Shown one piece after another: positions 10,515 through 21,952 of a stretch of 64,000 bases of DNA. The stretch covers positions 62,001-126,000 of the forward strand of contig MCFE01000107.1 in the NCBI GenBank assembly GCA_002104905.1, given 5' to 3'. Made by a program: the position numbers and the translations under genes. Position 1 is the first letter of the stretch, and every line of letters begins with the position of its first letter. Source of the DNA: Basidiobolus meristosporus CBS 931.73. Taxonomy: Eukaryota; Basidiobolomycota; Basidiobolomycetes; Basidiobolales; Basidiobolaceae. The notes under the pieces were generated by a model. That model did no database searches. It was given only the letters and a program-made list of their open reading frames with translations, and was not told the DNA's origin.

Positions 10515-11535
10515 TGTGGTAACAGAAAGTATTCCATCACTACAATATCTCAAAGCCAATATTTCACTCATTTCTTTATTTTGCTTTTGCAGTTGTAGTA
10601 CACAAATTAAAGATCAAGAAATTCCAAGTTTGAAGGACAAAAGCTCAAGACCCTGGCAAGCTGTCCACTCAAATATATTATGTCATGCAGAACACTCACT
10701 AGCCAACACATGTTTCATGTTAATTAAGCAGTACTTAAGGAGATATAATCAAAAGAGTCCAATAACCATACATACTAGGCCTCCAATGCCAGGATTACTA
10801 TGGTGACTTTGATTTTAGGTAACTTTTGAACCAGCCAATCAAATCACGTGAGATTCTCACAGGTGCTGCACATATTTCTAATCTGTGTCACTGCGGCATT
10901 TTAGCTTTGCATCATGTGCATTGCCTGTGCAATTGACCAAAAGCTTTAATCCATCAGAATTTTCATAAATATATATGTCTTCCCCAGCTGAGATAATAAA
11001 GGGGAGCCTCTCTTTCCACAATCTCCACACTAGAATTACAAGTTTAAAGGTTATGAGACTTCCCTTGCATCACTTTCACTGTTGAGTATTCTGATTTTGA
11101 TTGGAACTACATTGGTAAAGAGACTGCAAAGCTCACAAGAGTTCAATCTAAGTTCCACAAGAAAACTACCACTTTTCTGCTTGAAAGTCCCCTCTAGAAA
11201 CCCTTTTACTCTCAAGACACCCCTTTAGTGCAAAGTCCATTTTAGAGACCACTATAAGAAGCCCCTTTACTCAGAAGGCACCCATTTAGACACCTCATTA
11301 GGTCTAAAACCCCCTTAGACACTGCTACAATGCACACCTTCAGGTTTAAGGGGATTTCAGAATATCCATATTGGGAAGCATTTTCTCAGAAAGAAAAGTG
11401 ACTTCTAAATAAGAAAATGCTACCATAAAAGGTCAAACATTGCTGTAGAAGTGAGATACACTGCCTAGAGTATATTTTGAGCCTAAATCTGAGGATATTA
11501 GTGAAAGTTATAACATCTATTGGTATATCAAACTC
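10515..11535 (+). repeat. Family C LTR, copy 1, 3'-truncated
   Basis: It starts TGTGGTAACAG and aligns along its length with 11536-12678 and 15368-16463. Its last bases (GGTATATCAAACTC) are followed directly by the start of the next C LTR, so its final 130 bp or so are missing. It contains the ACCCCTTTA-rich tract near 11195-11350 in eroded form. Fusion of two LTRs in direct orientation suggests recombination or insertion of one into the other. Confidence 0.7.
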
Positions 11536-12678
11536 TATGGTAATGGAAAGTGCTCCATTACTACAATATCTCAAAACCAATATTGCACTCATTTCTTTAT
11601 TTTGCTTTTTGCTATTGTAACACACAAGTGAAAGATCAAGAAATTCCAACTTTGAAGGACAAATACTCCAGACCCTGATAAGCAATCCACCCAAGAATAT
11701 TATGTCATACAGAACACATAGTTGCCAACACATGTTTCAAATTACAGCTCAATTGAAGCAGTACTTAAGGAGTTATGACCAAAAGAGTCCAATTACTAAA
11801 TATACTAGGCCACTATTACTAGGATTACTATGGTGACTTTGATCATGTGTAACTTTCAAACCAGCCAATCAAATCACATATATTTTACAGGTGCTGCACC
11901 TATGTCCAATCTGCACCACTGCAAAATTTTAGCGTTGTATCATGTGTATTGCTTGCACAATTGCCCAAAACTTTGATCCTTTAGAAATTTCATATATATG
12001 ACTTCCCCAGCTGAAAAATAAAGGAGAGCCTCTCTTTCCACAATCTCCACACTACAATTACAAGTTTAAATGTTATAAGACTTCCCTTGCATCACTTGCA
12101 CTGTTGAGTATTCTGACTTTGATTGGAACTACATCAGTAAAGAGACTGCAAAGCTCACAAGAATCCAATTTAGGTTCTACAAGAAACTACCACTTTTCTG
12201 TCAGACAAGTCCCCTCCAAGAAACCCCTTTAGACACCCCTTTAGTCCAAAGACCCCTTTAGAGACCCCTTTAAGAAACCCCTTTACTCTAAAGACACCCT
12301 TTTAAGCACCCCTTTAGTGTAAAGTCCACTTTGTGACTTCTACAACACACCCCTTTAGGTTAGAGGGAGTTCAGAATGCCCATATTAGGAAACATTTTCT
12401 CAGAAAAGAAAGTGACTACCAAATAAGGAACTGTTACTATAAAAGTAATCAGCCATTAGTCAACAGAAGGTCAGAACACTGCTGTAGAAGTGAGAAACAC
12501 TGCCTATAGTATATTTTGAGCCTAAGTTTGAGGATAACAGTGAAAGTTATATCTTTTATTGGTATATCAAACTCCCAATAAACTATTTCAGTATTAGCAT
12601 ACTGAAAGTTGATGTATATTGTTGATTAGCTTCTACATTGTAGAACAAGCCCCAAACTAATCCTAATACAACACAACA
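11536..12678 (+). repeat. Family C LTR, copy 2
   Basis: This runs from TATGGTAATGG to the terminal block ..ATACAACACAACA, as in the solo LTR at 15368-16463. Like it, it has CCAGCCAATCAAATCAC (CCAAT-like), a TATATGACTTCCCC segment and a tract with seven or so ACCCCTTTA-type units at about 12190-12365. No internal coding region adjoins it on either side. Confidence 0.75.
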
Positions 12679-12786
12679 ACTCCCAATAAACTATTGCAGT
12701 ATTAGCATACTGGAAGTTGTTGTATATTTTTGATTAGCCTCTCTATTGTAGGACAAGCCCTAAACTGATCATAATACAACACAACG
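12679..12786 (+). repeat. Tandem duplication of the family C LTR tail
   Basis: The last about 108 bp of the LTR (from CTCCCAATAAACTATT to the terminal ACAACACAAC) are repeated a second time directly after copy 2. The two units differ at several positions, so the duplication is not recent. The second unit ends at the junction with copia A integrase sequence. Confidence 0.75.
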
Positions 12787-14429
12787 ATTCCCCTTCATTA
12801 TCACCTTAAAGTACCTTCAATTTATACCTGGTTTGTGCTCTGCCATATTGTTGACATGTACAAACATCTCTAAAGCCTCATCCTTTGTCACAAGGAAGTA
12901 CACTCATGTATATCTTGTCTTGTTATGAATAAATGTTGTGAAGTATTTCTTGGCTCCAAAGGACAGTGTTTTCATGGGCCTACATATGTCTGAGTGCACA
13001 ATAGCCAATATTTTGGTGGTGTCAGTGTCTCCTGAGCTTTTGAAACACTACCTAGCTTGTTTTTCATATGAGCATCTCTCACAGACACTCAATTGGATTA
13101 ATATTAAGTAATTTAGGCCCAAAACAAGCTGATTTTTACTAATTGGCTCATTTTCTGCTCCTCAATGTGTCATAGGCTTCTATGCAATGCCTGCAGTTGG
13201 TTTCAGTAGTTTCAGCTATGTTGACATCCTCTGGTACAGTGATCTTACACTCTAACCTGTATATTTTGTAATCTCTGATTCCCAAAGCTAATTTCTATTC
13301 ATTTTTACTCAAAATTCAGCAGTTCAGTTTAGTAAAAGCAAGTTTCAGTGCTTGAGTATTTGCTTGGCCAACTGAGAGTTTATTCTAAGTTATTCAAGAC
13401 ACATAGAATACATTGGTCAGTATTGCTGTTGTTGCCCCTGACATTTCACTTGTATTTAGATCTACAGACCAACTGGCAGTAACTTCCATTTCAGAGTTGT
13501 CTCCTAGATAAACCTTTCTTACCAAAATAGTCTTCATGTTGCTGAACCACTCCTCTATACCACAAATATACTGTGATGCTCTAGAGTCAATATACCATTC
13601 ATTACTTTGGCAACTTGCACTGTCTTGTACAGTTACAATTAACTAACCATCTGCAGTTATAAGGTTTGCCTGCTCTAGTTTCTATTTTTTGTCTGCTTGC
13701 TTCTTCTTGGATTCTCTGACCCAGTGTCCTGGCATCTTACAGTAGCTACAGCAACCAGGTTTTCTTTGGTTGTCTTGCTTTCCCTTCCTTTCTGTGCACC
13801 TTTCTGAGCTGAATAAAGCATTAACTACAGATTGCTCTACTTGGTAATTACATCTGAGTTCTTCATGGAGAAATATCCCTTTGACATAGTCTAAGGTCAG
13901 GTTGTCTTTTCTGCTTTCAAAAGAAAGTACTAGTGGCTCATACATGTCTGGTGAGCTGCAAAGCAGAGAGAGTACCTCTTTTTCATTGTCTACATCTGCA
14001 TAATACTGTAAAGTTCTTCTGCAACTGTGTCCATTCCAGTAGTAAGTTGTAGCATATCATCCCCCAGCTTCTTCCTCATTTGAAGAGCTTTCTCTTTAAA
14101 TAAAGCTTGCTGAATACTGACTTTGCTCTGCAGACCTTCTCTAGGGATTCCCATGCTTCTTTGGCAGCATTAGAAGCAAGAATCTGTCCAATGAAGGAAT
14201 CTTGCACATTGATACATATGGTTTTGAAGGCTTTTCTCTTTTTCTCCTGAAGATTTTCAATTCCTGCTGCTCCTTTGGGCTCAGCCTCCTACCCTGCCAC
14301 TACATTCCAAAGCCTTATTTCTTTTAGGTAAAACTGCAAATTAACTCTCCAAAGTATGTTGTCCTCTCCATCAAACCTCTCCATTACAGGCAAGATGCTT
14401 ATACTGTTCTGCTTGCTGATAGATGTCAT
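12787..14429 (-). pseudogene. Copia family A gag-integrase fragment
   Basis: On the minus strand this runs from the gag start (ATG complement at 14427-14429) through Gag, the zinc knuckle and protease to mid-integrase. It matches the intact element at 34593-36240. The knuckle region at about 13690-13770 reads CCSYCKMPGHWVRES, so its last Cys is lost. The protease Asp-Ser region lies near 13570-13620. The integrase part ends abruptly at 12787 against the C-LTR tail. Stops and frame changes occur throughout. Downstream of the break the reverse transcriptase and RNase H are missing. Confidence 0.85.
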
Positions 14430-14465
14430 CATTATATTAGATCATGGCAGTTGGAGTTCATAACC

Positions 14466-14667
14466 TGTTGCAATCTCAGAAGTTTTTTGGATATAAGGAG
14501 TCAGTCAACAAATACAGATAATAGTTGAAATGTTATTTTTTCATAACGAATCTTAGTATCTATACCTTTGTAGAACTAATACGGATGTAACACTAAGTAA
14601 GAAGGTTTCTTGACATTCACAAGTATTCTGTAACAATTTCAGGGCTAATACATAATGTTTGGTAGGT
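14466..14667 (-). repeat. Copia family A 5' LTR fragment
   Basis: It begins at the primer-binding site (reverse complement of GGTTATGAAC.. at 14456-14465) and follows the A LTR in reverse order, including the TATACCTTTGTAGAA stretch near 14562. It stops at 14667, where half of a foldback element begins, inside the conserved TAATGTTTGGTA block. Confidence 0.8.
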
Positions 14668-15052
14668 AGACTTGTTTTGTTGGATAGTGCCACACTGGGC
14701 AATGTGTGCCAAATGATGTGATGGTGAGCCAGGGAGGCCAAGTGAACCTATACTTGGCCACAGAGTGTGGGGCATAGCTCTGCATCTTCATGCAAAGCAG
14801 CCCCTATGCTTCACCCATTGTGTTGGCAAAAATCCATTTTTTGACCTTTTTTTTAGGTCAAGGTTGTGCAGGATATGTAAGAGTACAAAAGGCTTGAAGA
14901 TATGCATCTGGTATGCAATACCCATGGCACTCTGAATCTGGTTCCTGTGGCTTGTAACATGTCACAAAAATGCATTGCAATATCTTGGTCCACTGGTACT
15001 ATCTGGCACTATATTTAAATATTAGCCCTAAAGTAACACCTATACAAAGCAC
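14668..15052. mobile_element. Foldback element H2, one arm plus loop
   Basis: This starts AGACTTGTTTTGTTGGATAG like H1 and follows the H1 left arm for about 340 bp. The loop, however, is in the opposite orientation to that of H1: here TTAAATATTAGCCCTAAAGTAA, in H1 the complement order. The second arm is absent and gypsy reverse-transcriptase sequence starts at once. An element inserted in the opposite orientation and then cut at the loop would look like this. Confidence 0.75.
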
Positions 15053-17975
15053 TTATTGGTCCAAAAGCTCATCAATCTGAGGTATGGGGTACTTATTCTT
15101 GACAGTAACTGAGTTCAGGGCTCTGTAGTCAATGCACATCCTAAGTGTTCCATCCTTCTTTTTCACAAAAAGCACTGGTACTCCCCAAGGTGACTTGCTG
15201 GGTCTGATGTATCCTTGGTCCAATAGCTGATCAATTTGTCCTTTCATTTCCTCCAATTCCAATGGACTCATTCTGTAAGGTGTCTTGCTCACTGGAGGGC
15301 TATCTCCTGTGTCAATGGCATGATCCACATCTCTGACTGGTGGTAAGCTTACAAGCTCATCTGGAAATGTGGTAATGGAAGGTATTCCATTACTACAATA
15401 TCTCTAAACCAATATTGCACTCATTCCTTTATTTTGCTTTTTGCTATTGTAACACACAAGTGAAAGATCAAGAATTTCCAACTTTGAAGAACAAATGCTC
15501 CAGACCCTGACAAGCAATCCACCCAAGAATATTATGTCATACAGAACATGTAGTAGCCAACACATGTTTTAAATTACAGCTCATTTGAAGCAGTACTTAA
15601 GGAGTTATGACCAAAAGAGTCTAACTATTATATATACTATGCCTTATTGCTAGGATTACTATGGTGACTTTGATCATGTGTAACTTTCAAACCAGCCAAT
15701 CAAATCACATATAATTTTACAGGTGCTGCGCCTATGTCCGATCTGCGCCACTGCAAAATTTTAGCTTTGTATCACGTGTATTGCTTGCGCAATTGCCCAA
15801 AAACTTTGATCCTTCAAAATTTTCATATATATGACTTCCCCAGCTGAAAAATAAAAAGGGAGCCTCTCTTTCCAGAATCTCCACACTACGATTACAAGTT
15901 TAAAGGTTATAAGACTTCCCCTGCATCACTTGCACTGTTGAGTATTCTGACTTTGATCAGTACTACATCAGTAAATAGACTGCAAAGCTCACAAGAATCC
16001 AATCTAAGTTCTACAAGAAACTACCACTTTTCTGTCGGAAAAGTCCCCTCTAAGAAACCCCTTTACTCTAAAGACACCCCTTTAGACACCCCTTTAGGTC
16101 TAAAGACCCCTTTAGAGACTTCTACAACACACCCCTTTAGGTTAAAGGGGAGTTCAGAATTTCCATATTAGGAAATATTTTCTCAGAAAGGAAAGTGACT
16201 CCCAAATAAGGAAAAGTTACTATAAAAGTAAATAAGCCCATTAGTTGACAGAAGGTCAGAACACTGCTGTAGAAGTGATAAACACTGCCTACAGTATATT
16301 TTGAGCCTAAGATTGAGGAAATTAGTGAAAGTTATATCTTCTATTGGTATATCAAACTCCCAGTAAACTATTTCAGTATTAGCATACTGGAAGTTGTTGT
16401 ATATTGTTGATTAGCCTCTACATTGTAGAACAAGCCCCAAACAAATCATAATACAACACAACAGAAACACGTCTGAATATTTCTTCAAGAGAGTCTGTAC
16501 CTGTTGGGGTGATGGGGTATAGTAATCCCCCTGTAATACCGCCATGAGGAACATCTGAGTACCTTTTCGAAGTGCTCTACAGAACTGGGTCTTGCTAAGT
16601 TCACTTGTCTCACACATACTGGAATTGACCAAGTTGAAATCCAGCCTGGCAGGTAATAACTCATAGGTCTTGTTGTCTTTTTGGATCTGAGTAGCATGAG
16701 TTCTCCAGTTGATTGATGGATTACAACAAAATAGCCAGGTTTTTCCAAGTACAAGGTCAAACTTGCAGTTCCCAAATATATAAGCCTGTAGGTCTTCTTG
16801 ATAGTCATTGATCTTCATTCTTACTGGCTGGGTAATATGGTTGATTATGTGAGAGTTCCCATTGGCTGTGGAGACTGAAGTTGATTTGGTAGGTTCCAAG
16901 TTGATTCCAGCTTTCAAGGCAAATTGCTCTGACATGAACTCATGTGATGCTCCTGAGTCAATCATGATCTTAGCAGGTACTCCATTGATTACTCCATTCA
17001 AGTATAACAGCTTTCCTGAGTTGCAGGTTGTTTGGGATAGGTATTCTTCTGTCATGTGGAAGGTGAGCTCTAAGTCTTCTTCAAGCTGATCCTCCATGTT
17101 ACAATGCTCAAGGGCTTCAGTATGGTTGAAGGTTCTAGTGGACTAGTGTCTATTTCTTTTCTGAGGGCAGTACATTGCAATATGTTCTTGCTGGTGGCAA
17201 TTAAAGTAAAGTCCTTTCTGCTTACATTCTTCTGAGGTGGGACTCTTCTGCACAGCATCTGTTTCCATTAGCACTGCTTCTGATTGTCTTCTTTCATAAT
17301 GATTATAGCCTCTCTGATAAGTCATTTTGGGCTTCCCAGTTCCAAACATAAATGGGTCATAGTCAACAGCAATCTTAATGGCTTCTTCAGTATTCTGAAG
17401 TCTTTGATAATCACTTCCTTGCAAGTTCTGTCTTTTAACCCATCAATAAAGTATTGAACTTGATCCTGGGGGTTCATTCTTTCAGTCTGTCCAAGTAGAC
17501 ATCTATACTCATAAATATACTTGTGAGCTAATCCTTCCTGTCTGAGTGCCTTCAACCTCCTCATTAGTAGTGTTTGCTGGTGTGGAAGTTCAAGTGTATC
17601 CTGAATTTCCATCCCAAACTGATCCCAGGTAGAGACTGTAGAACATCCTATCATGGTGGCTGACCTGATCTTGTTGTAGTACCACGGTAAAGCTGCATTA
17701 GCTAAGTAAGAAGCTGCATAATGCAACTTGCTTTTGGGAGCAATTGCCTTAGCCTTAAAAGCTTATTCAATCTGAAAGAGCCAAGTTCACAGGTTTTCAT
17801 TGACTCTACCATGGCACCAGTTGGCCTTCACACCAAAGTTGCTCATTACAGGGTTTTGCTGCTGCTGGGCCATGGTAGTCATTCCTTGCTGCAGCTGCCT
17901 AATGATCTGGAGCAACTGGTGCTGTTGGGCCAGGATTTGCAGCATAGCATTCTTTCATTCTTGATTTTCTGACAT
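15053..17975 (-). pseudogene. Ty3/gypsy family G gag-protease-RT remnant, split by a solo LTR
   Basis: Read from 17975 downward. The Gag region (17726-17143) includes an LRQEGLAHKYIYEYRCLLGQ capsid-like stretch. A CCHC-type knuckle follows whose first Cys is replaced (FNCHQQEHIAMYC). The protease has the DSGAS motif in IMIDSGASHEFMS (near 16960), with LVLGKTWL further on. After the KKYSDVF linker the frame is interrupted by the solo C LTR at 15368-16463. The N-terminal reverse transcriptase then resumes (15328-15053) with [31 protein letters not shown] and MCIDYRALN. The element ends at a foldback arm, so the RT palm, RNase H and integrase are gone. Frames change between gag segments. Ty3/gypsy class by the protease-RT order and motifs. 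Confidence 0.88.
15368..16463 (+). repeat. Solo LTR of family C, 1096 bp, with 4-bp target duplication
   Basis: The LTR runs TGTGGTAATGG...ACACAACA and is flanked by GAAA on both sides (15364-15367 and 16464-16467). It splits the gypsy protease-RT linker, and removing it rejoins the linker (SDVF and then PDELV-like coding). It includes CCAAT-like boxes, a TATATATGACTTCCCC segment and a tract of five ACCCCTTTA units at about 16040-16140. No family C internal region is visible in the window. Confidence 0.87.
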
Positions 17976-18032
17976 CTTGAGGGTGGCTTCTTCTTTCTTT
18001 GAGGGGAAACCTCTATTTATTGCTGCTATCAA

Positions 18033-18275
18033 TGTTACAAGTCTTGGTACAAGAGTATAGACTAACAGGGAGCTTAACTAGTATTGTATTCACTAAAACC
18101 CATACCCATCTTTATTGTGGCTCCAGCAGATCCTTGTATACATTTTGCCAGATCAATTACTGACTAATTGTACTTCCCAAAGGAGGTTGTGGCCAATGGC
18201 TCATTTGATTGCATCATCATTACCCAAACTACTCATGGAGCAGCTATTGATGTGCAATCTATTCATGTTATAGCT
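18033..18275 (-). repeat. Gypsy family G 5' LTR, truncated
   Basis: It starts TGTTACAAGTCTTGGTACAA next to the gag leader and matches the LTRs at 25185-25550 and 32479-32846. It is lost after about 240 bp, where CACTA-like sequence begins. Confidence 0.8.
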
Positions 18276-18880
18276 TCTAATAGCATGCTCAATGAACAGA
18301 GCATGTTTGCTTTGATTGCTCAGGCATCACTTGGCCAGTGTATTAGGTTATTGTAGCATTGCAAGTACATTGCTTCTAGTGGAAATTTGTCTTCCATCTA
18401 ACTTTTATTATGAGCATCTTCAGCTTCTGATTAGCTATATACTCTGCTCTGGGGCTAACAGGCTGCCTACTTTGCTGCAATTGTATGCGGACTTATGTGC
18501 ATTCTTGGTGTGGAGCAATTTAATCTCTTAGTGTTGGTATATTGGCAATCAAAGTCTGCAGGGCTTGCTAGTGATGTATTTACTTAATAAGAATCCACAA
18601 AGGGCAACAGTCAAGGAGTGCTCATGCACACCTTCAGTGAAGATTTTGCCTGTTAGCTGTTTCAAAAGTTTCTATTGAATTTAGCAAATCTTTCTGAATA
18701 TGACTAAGCCAGAGATATTGCTTTATCTTCACATATTTTGTGTTGCTGCACTTATCAAACAAGTACATGCAAGATAAATTTGCCTCATAGGTTGGAATCA
18801 ACTCAGGACTCACCACAGCAACTTCAGTCTGGACAGCTGAGCAGAACTCTTGTATATTCAACCCAACCACTCAGCCAGTA
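18276..18880 (-). mobile_element. CACTA-like fragment
   Basis: Blocks such as GGCTGCCTACTTTGCTGCAATT and TTAATAAGAATCCACAAAGGGC match, with decay, 7490-7960 of the long CACTA-like copy in the same strand and order. The stretch 18634-18870 codes on the minus strand for a fragment that I cannot place and that may belong to the element's N-terminal part. No intact frame. Confidence 0.45.
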
Positions 18881-18884
18881 AGAA

Positions 18885-19245
18885 TGCAGATCAGTTACTA
18901 TGAAGAAGACCAGCAGGCCAACATATCTAGGAACTGCAAGCCTTACCATATACTTAAAAGACCAGCCTATTTTGTTGTAAACCATCAATCCACAGGTGAG
19001 CCTATGCTACTCAGATCCAAAAGGACCACAAGACTTTTAAGTTGTTACCTGCCAGACTGAATCTCAGCTTGGTCCATTCCAGTGTGTGTAGCACAAATGA
19101 CCTTAGAAAGAACCAGCTGTGTAGAGCATTGAGGAAAGGTAGCCAAATGCTTCTCATGGTTGTCTCACCAGGGAGCTCCTCCACCCCAGTTCCTCAGAAA
19201 ATCCAGACTCTTTTGAACAAATATTTGAACATTTTTCCAGACTAA
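18885..19245 (+). pseudogene. Gypsy family G protease-linker fragment
   Basis: On the plus strand this repeats the region after the gypsy protease active site: PVRMQISYYEED, then YFVVNHQSTGEPMLLRSK, and a fragment LPARLNLSLVHSSVCSTNDL that matches the copy at 16500-16640. It ends before the reverse transcriptase with NKYLNIFPD. It lies in inverted orientation to the neighbouring gypsy copy. Confidence 0.75.
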
Positions 19246-19329
19246 GTTTTAAAACCAAAGCATCATTAGTTGCCAGATATGTGGTCATATTCTCTACTTC
19301 AGGTCAAGTGAGTGCCCCTGCAGGTTGTA

Positions 19330-19515
19330 TTGTGCAACATGAAGTGATGGCTGCACCAGCATACAGAGATTCAGACCCAACAGGATTACATACATCACTT
19401 GGATCTCTACCTTATTATGGAATACTTCAATAATTATATTTGCGCATACTAGCGGCCCCAGAGTATTTCAGTGTAATATCTGTGGTCCTTGTAGGTATAT
19501 CAAGTACATATAACC
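19330..19515 (-). pseudogene. Copia family A RNase H scrap
   Basis: The words GATGGCTGCACCAGCATACA and CAGAGTATTTCAGTGTAATATC match the RNase H region of copia A copies at about 30190-30330 in the same orientation. Only about 180 bp are recognisable. Confidence 0.5.
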
Positions 19516-19715
19516 AATGTGACTTAGTCAGATCCATGATTTTGTAACATTACTATGGCAATATATGGGCATGTCAAAAGCACCAAGCTCATTAGGCCAC
19601 CAATTTTAGCACAATTGGGGCAGCCACCATCATAGGGGGATACAGTATCTCTACCCACAGCTAACTTGTACCAAAGTTTTGGGATACTATTGAGCCTCCA
19701 CATCAGCCAACATTA

Positions 19716-20127
19716 CTAAAAATGGTGCTGAAGACACTCAGACATGAAGGAAAGGGTCATGAATAAACTTGAGTAGGGATGTCTACTTGGGTAAGTTGAA
19801 AGAATGAATTGCCCTGATCATGTGAATACTTGGCTCATGAGCTGAAGGAAAGAATTCCGAAGGTAGTGGGTTGTACAATACCTCAGAATGCCTAAGAGGC
19901 CACTCCTATTGCCAATGCTATAATGGGAGTTGGAAAGCCTTCAATGACTAAGCAGCAAGGTTTCAGTCACTACAAAAGAAGCTAGTTGGAAGAAGTGTCA
20001 GTGGAAATAAATGTATTGCAAAAGAATTCAACCTCAGACAAATCCATGTAGAGGGGACTCTACTTTAATATCTATGAGTAAGGACATATGTCAAACAACT
20101 GCTGCCAAAGATGAAGTGGACAAAAGC
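19716..20127 (+). pseudogene. Gypsy family G gag fragment
   Basis: A decayed plus-strand Gag segment: LRHEGKGHE corresponds to LRQEGLAHK in the copy at 17322-17726. A stretch near 20010-20110 matches the Cys-rich region just after it. Many stops. It joins a copia A LTR fragment at about 20128. The roughly 200 bp before it (19516-19715) match nothing I recognise. Confidence 0.6.
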
Positions 20128-20290
20128 CATCAAGTAATGATTGAACTTTGGTTTATTCATAGAGAAGCTCTGTATCTTTACCTTTGTAGAGATAATACAA
20201 CTGTAACACCAAGTTAGGAGAGCTGCTTACTACTTAGGGACATTTGGCAGCAGTTTTGGGGTTAATGCACACAGTTTTGTAAATGCACTT
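20128..20290 (-). repeat. Copia family A LTR fragment
   Basis: Contains the reverse complement of the LTR promoter and 3' region (TTTATTCATAGAGAAGCTCTG, then ACACCAAGTTAGGAGAG). It is followed without RNase H by reverse-transcriptase sequence, so an internal deletion joined the LTR to pol. Confidence 0.7.
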
Positions 20291-21325
20291 ATTCAATCTT
20301 AACTATATATGAATGATATCAAGATTATATCTATGGCACCTTATAGATAAGTGAAAATTTGTTCAGCGGCTGTCATTTCATTGGACACATAACTTGGCTT
20401 GTGCTGAATGACTGATCCTACTGCCACTGCAGTGTCTGGACAGGTAAATATCATTAAGTACATGGGGCAACCAGCCATTGATTAATAGGGAAAATCATAG
20501 TTGGACTGGTGAAGGTTCATCCTGTAACTGGCTTGCTCAATTGTGAAATATTTTGCATAAGGTTTGCTGCAGACTTGCAAATTTCCATTTTGAAGCATCT
20601 AAGAATGTCACTGATGTAACTAGACTAATCTAGCACAGTTTTCTACCCAGATATCTTATGTTTGGTCTTAATTAAAAGAGTACAGCTGAGTTTTCCAATA
20701 TCTTTCATTCCAAACTTACCAAAGTGGCTTGGTTTTTATTCAGGTGCCACTTGGCTACATGCAGCTATTATTAGACTGTCCACATAGAGCACCAGAGTAA
20801 TAATTCCGTCTTTACACTTCTTCAGGTTGATATTGTAGTCTACAGTACTTCAAGAGAGATCAATGTCAGCTGGATATGTTTCAATTTGTGCTACCATGCT
20901 CTAGGTGCCTGCTTTAGCATTTACCACAATTTTTGAGTGGGTACACCTTATAGCAGCCTTTTAGACTGGTAAAAACTTCCAATTGCTCCATGTATATAGT
21001 TTTTGGTAGATTCACATTTGAAATGAATGTTTTACAAACATGTTGTAAAATCTGAGCTATTCAGTTGCTAGGGCTTAAACCCTCTTCTCAGAGTTAAACC
21101 AGGCCACCAGAGTATATGTTACCTCAAAGTCCAGCTTTGGATCTGAGAGTAGACATTAGCTGCTATTGTAGCTTTGTACTTATCAAAGGTGCAATATCAA
21201 GCTATCTTTGTCTTGTGGACACAACTACATCCAATTGGCTCTCTCCCATTTGGTAACTATCAAAGTTCTCTCACTTTTGCCCTGATAAGTGATTGGAACT
21301 CTTCCTTCATGGTAGTTTCAGTTGG
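20291..21325 (-). pseudogene. Copia family A reverse transcriptase fragment
   Basis: Read on the minus strand, this follows the RT domain of the intact element from about residue 1110 back to about 810. Visible pieces are the GKLS-YFLGIE region (near 20660-20740), a decayed YVD-x-LII active-site region at about 20765-20790, the ALYGLKQ-like region and the GCRWVYK-like region near 21225. Stops are frequent. The fragment is bounded by copia A LTR sequence on both sides, all on the same strand. Confidence 0.75.
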
Positions 21326-21344
21326 TGCTTAATAAGTTTTTTGG

Positions 21345-21687
21345 AAATAAGAGATTTGGGAAGAAATTGCAATAATAGTTGAACTGTTGTTTATTCATAA
21401 AGAAGCTTGGTATTTTTGCCTTTGTAGAAGTTGTACAACTATAATACCAAGTAAGGAGAGTTTCTCAGCACCATGGAGCATTCTGTAAAAGTTTCAAGGT
21501 TAGTACACAATGCTTGGCAGAATTGCTAATACAACCTTCACTGTAGGAGAGTATTCACAGAATCATAGATCTGAATGAAAGTGGCAAAGTCGTGGATATA
21601 ATTAGTCTTATAGTGTCAAAGAACAGTCCAGAATTGCTGAGTGAATTTTCAGCAACCAAAATATACCAAATAAACTAATTTTCAACA
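21345..21687 (-). repeat. Copia family A LTR
   Basis: A nearly full-length, diverged LTR ending TTTTCAACA at 21687. It is followed by the polypurine-tract complement and RNase H C-terminal sequence, so it is the 3' LTR of a minus-strand copy whose other end is lost. Confidence 0.8.
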
Positions 21688-21952
21688 TTCCCTCTTGACC
21701 AAATAATTTCTTGATCCCAATTCCTCACTGCAACTCTTGAGCTGTGGCCTAGCAGGTGCTTTTATCAATAGATCTGTTACAATTTGTCAGTTTAGCATTA
21801 AGCTGACTGTACTGAGTTACTTCTTATAGCTTCCCTCACAAGGAGATGTTGTATATCTACGTGCTCTTCTGGCATAACTAGTTGAAATCTTGGCTAATAA
21901 AAACCAAATTTGAGTATCCTTGTAGCTCTTAATTTATTAACTCCGTGGTATT
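21688..21952 (-). pseudogene. Copia family A RNase H C-terminal fragment
   Basis: Short minus-strand remnant equivalent to the last 85 or so residues of copia A Pol, including the RTKH-IDIQHH-like area in decayed form. It is cut at about 21952 by a plus-strand copia A LTR. Confidence 0.7.

Noticed and set aside
16040-16150. ACCCCTTTA tract as a telomere or interstitial telomere
   Set aside because: The unit is not a TTAGGG-type repeat and lies in the middle of an LTR.
15938-16171. 77-codon frame with repeated TPL motifs in the family C LTR
   Set aside because: The repeats are the ACCCCTTTA tract in translation; other LTR copies do not keep the frame.
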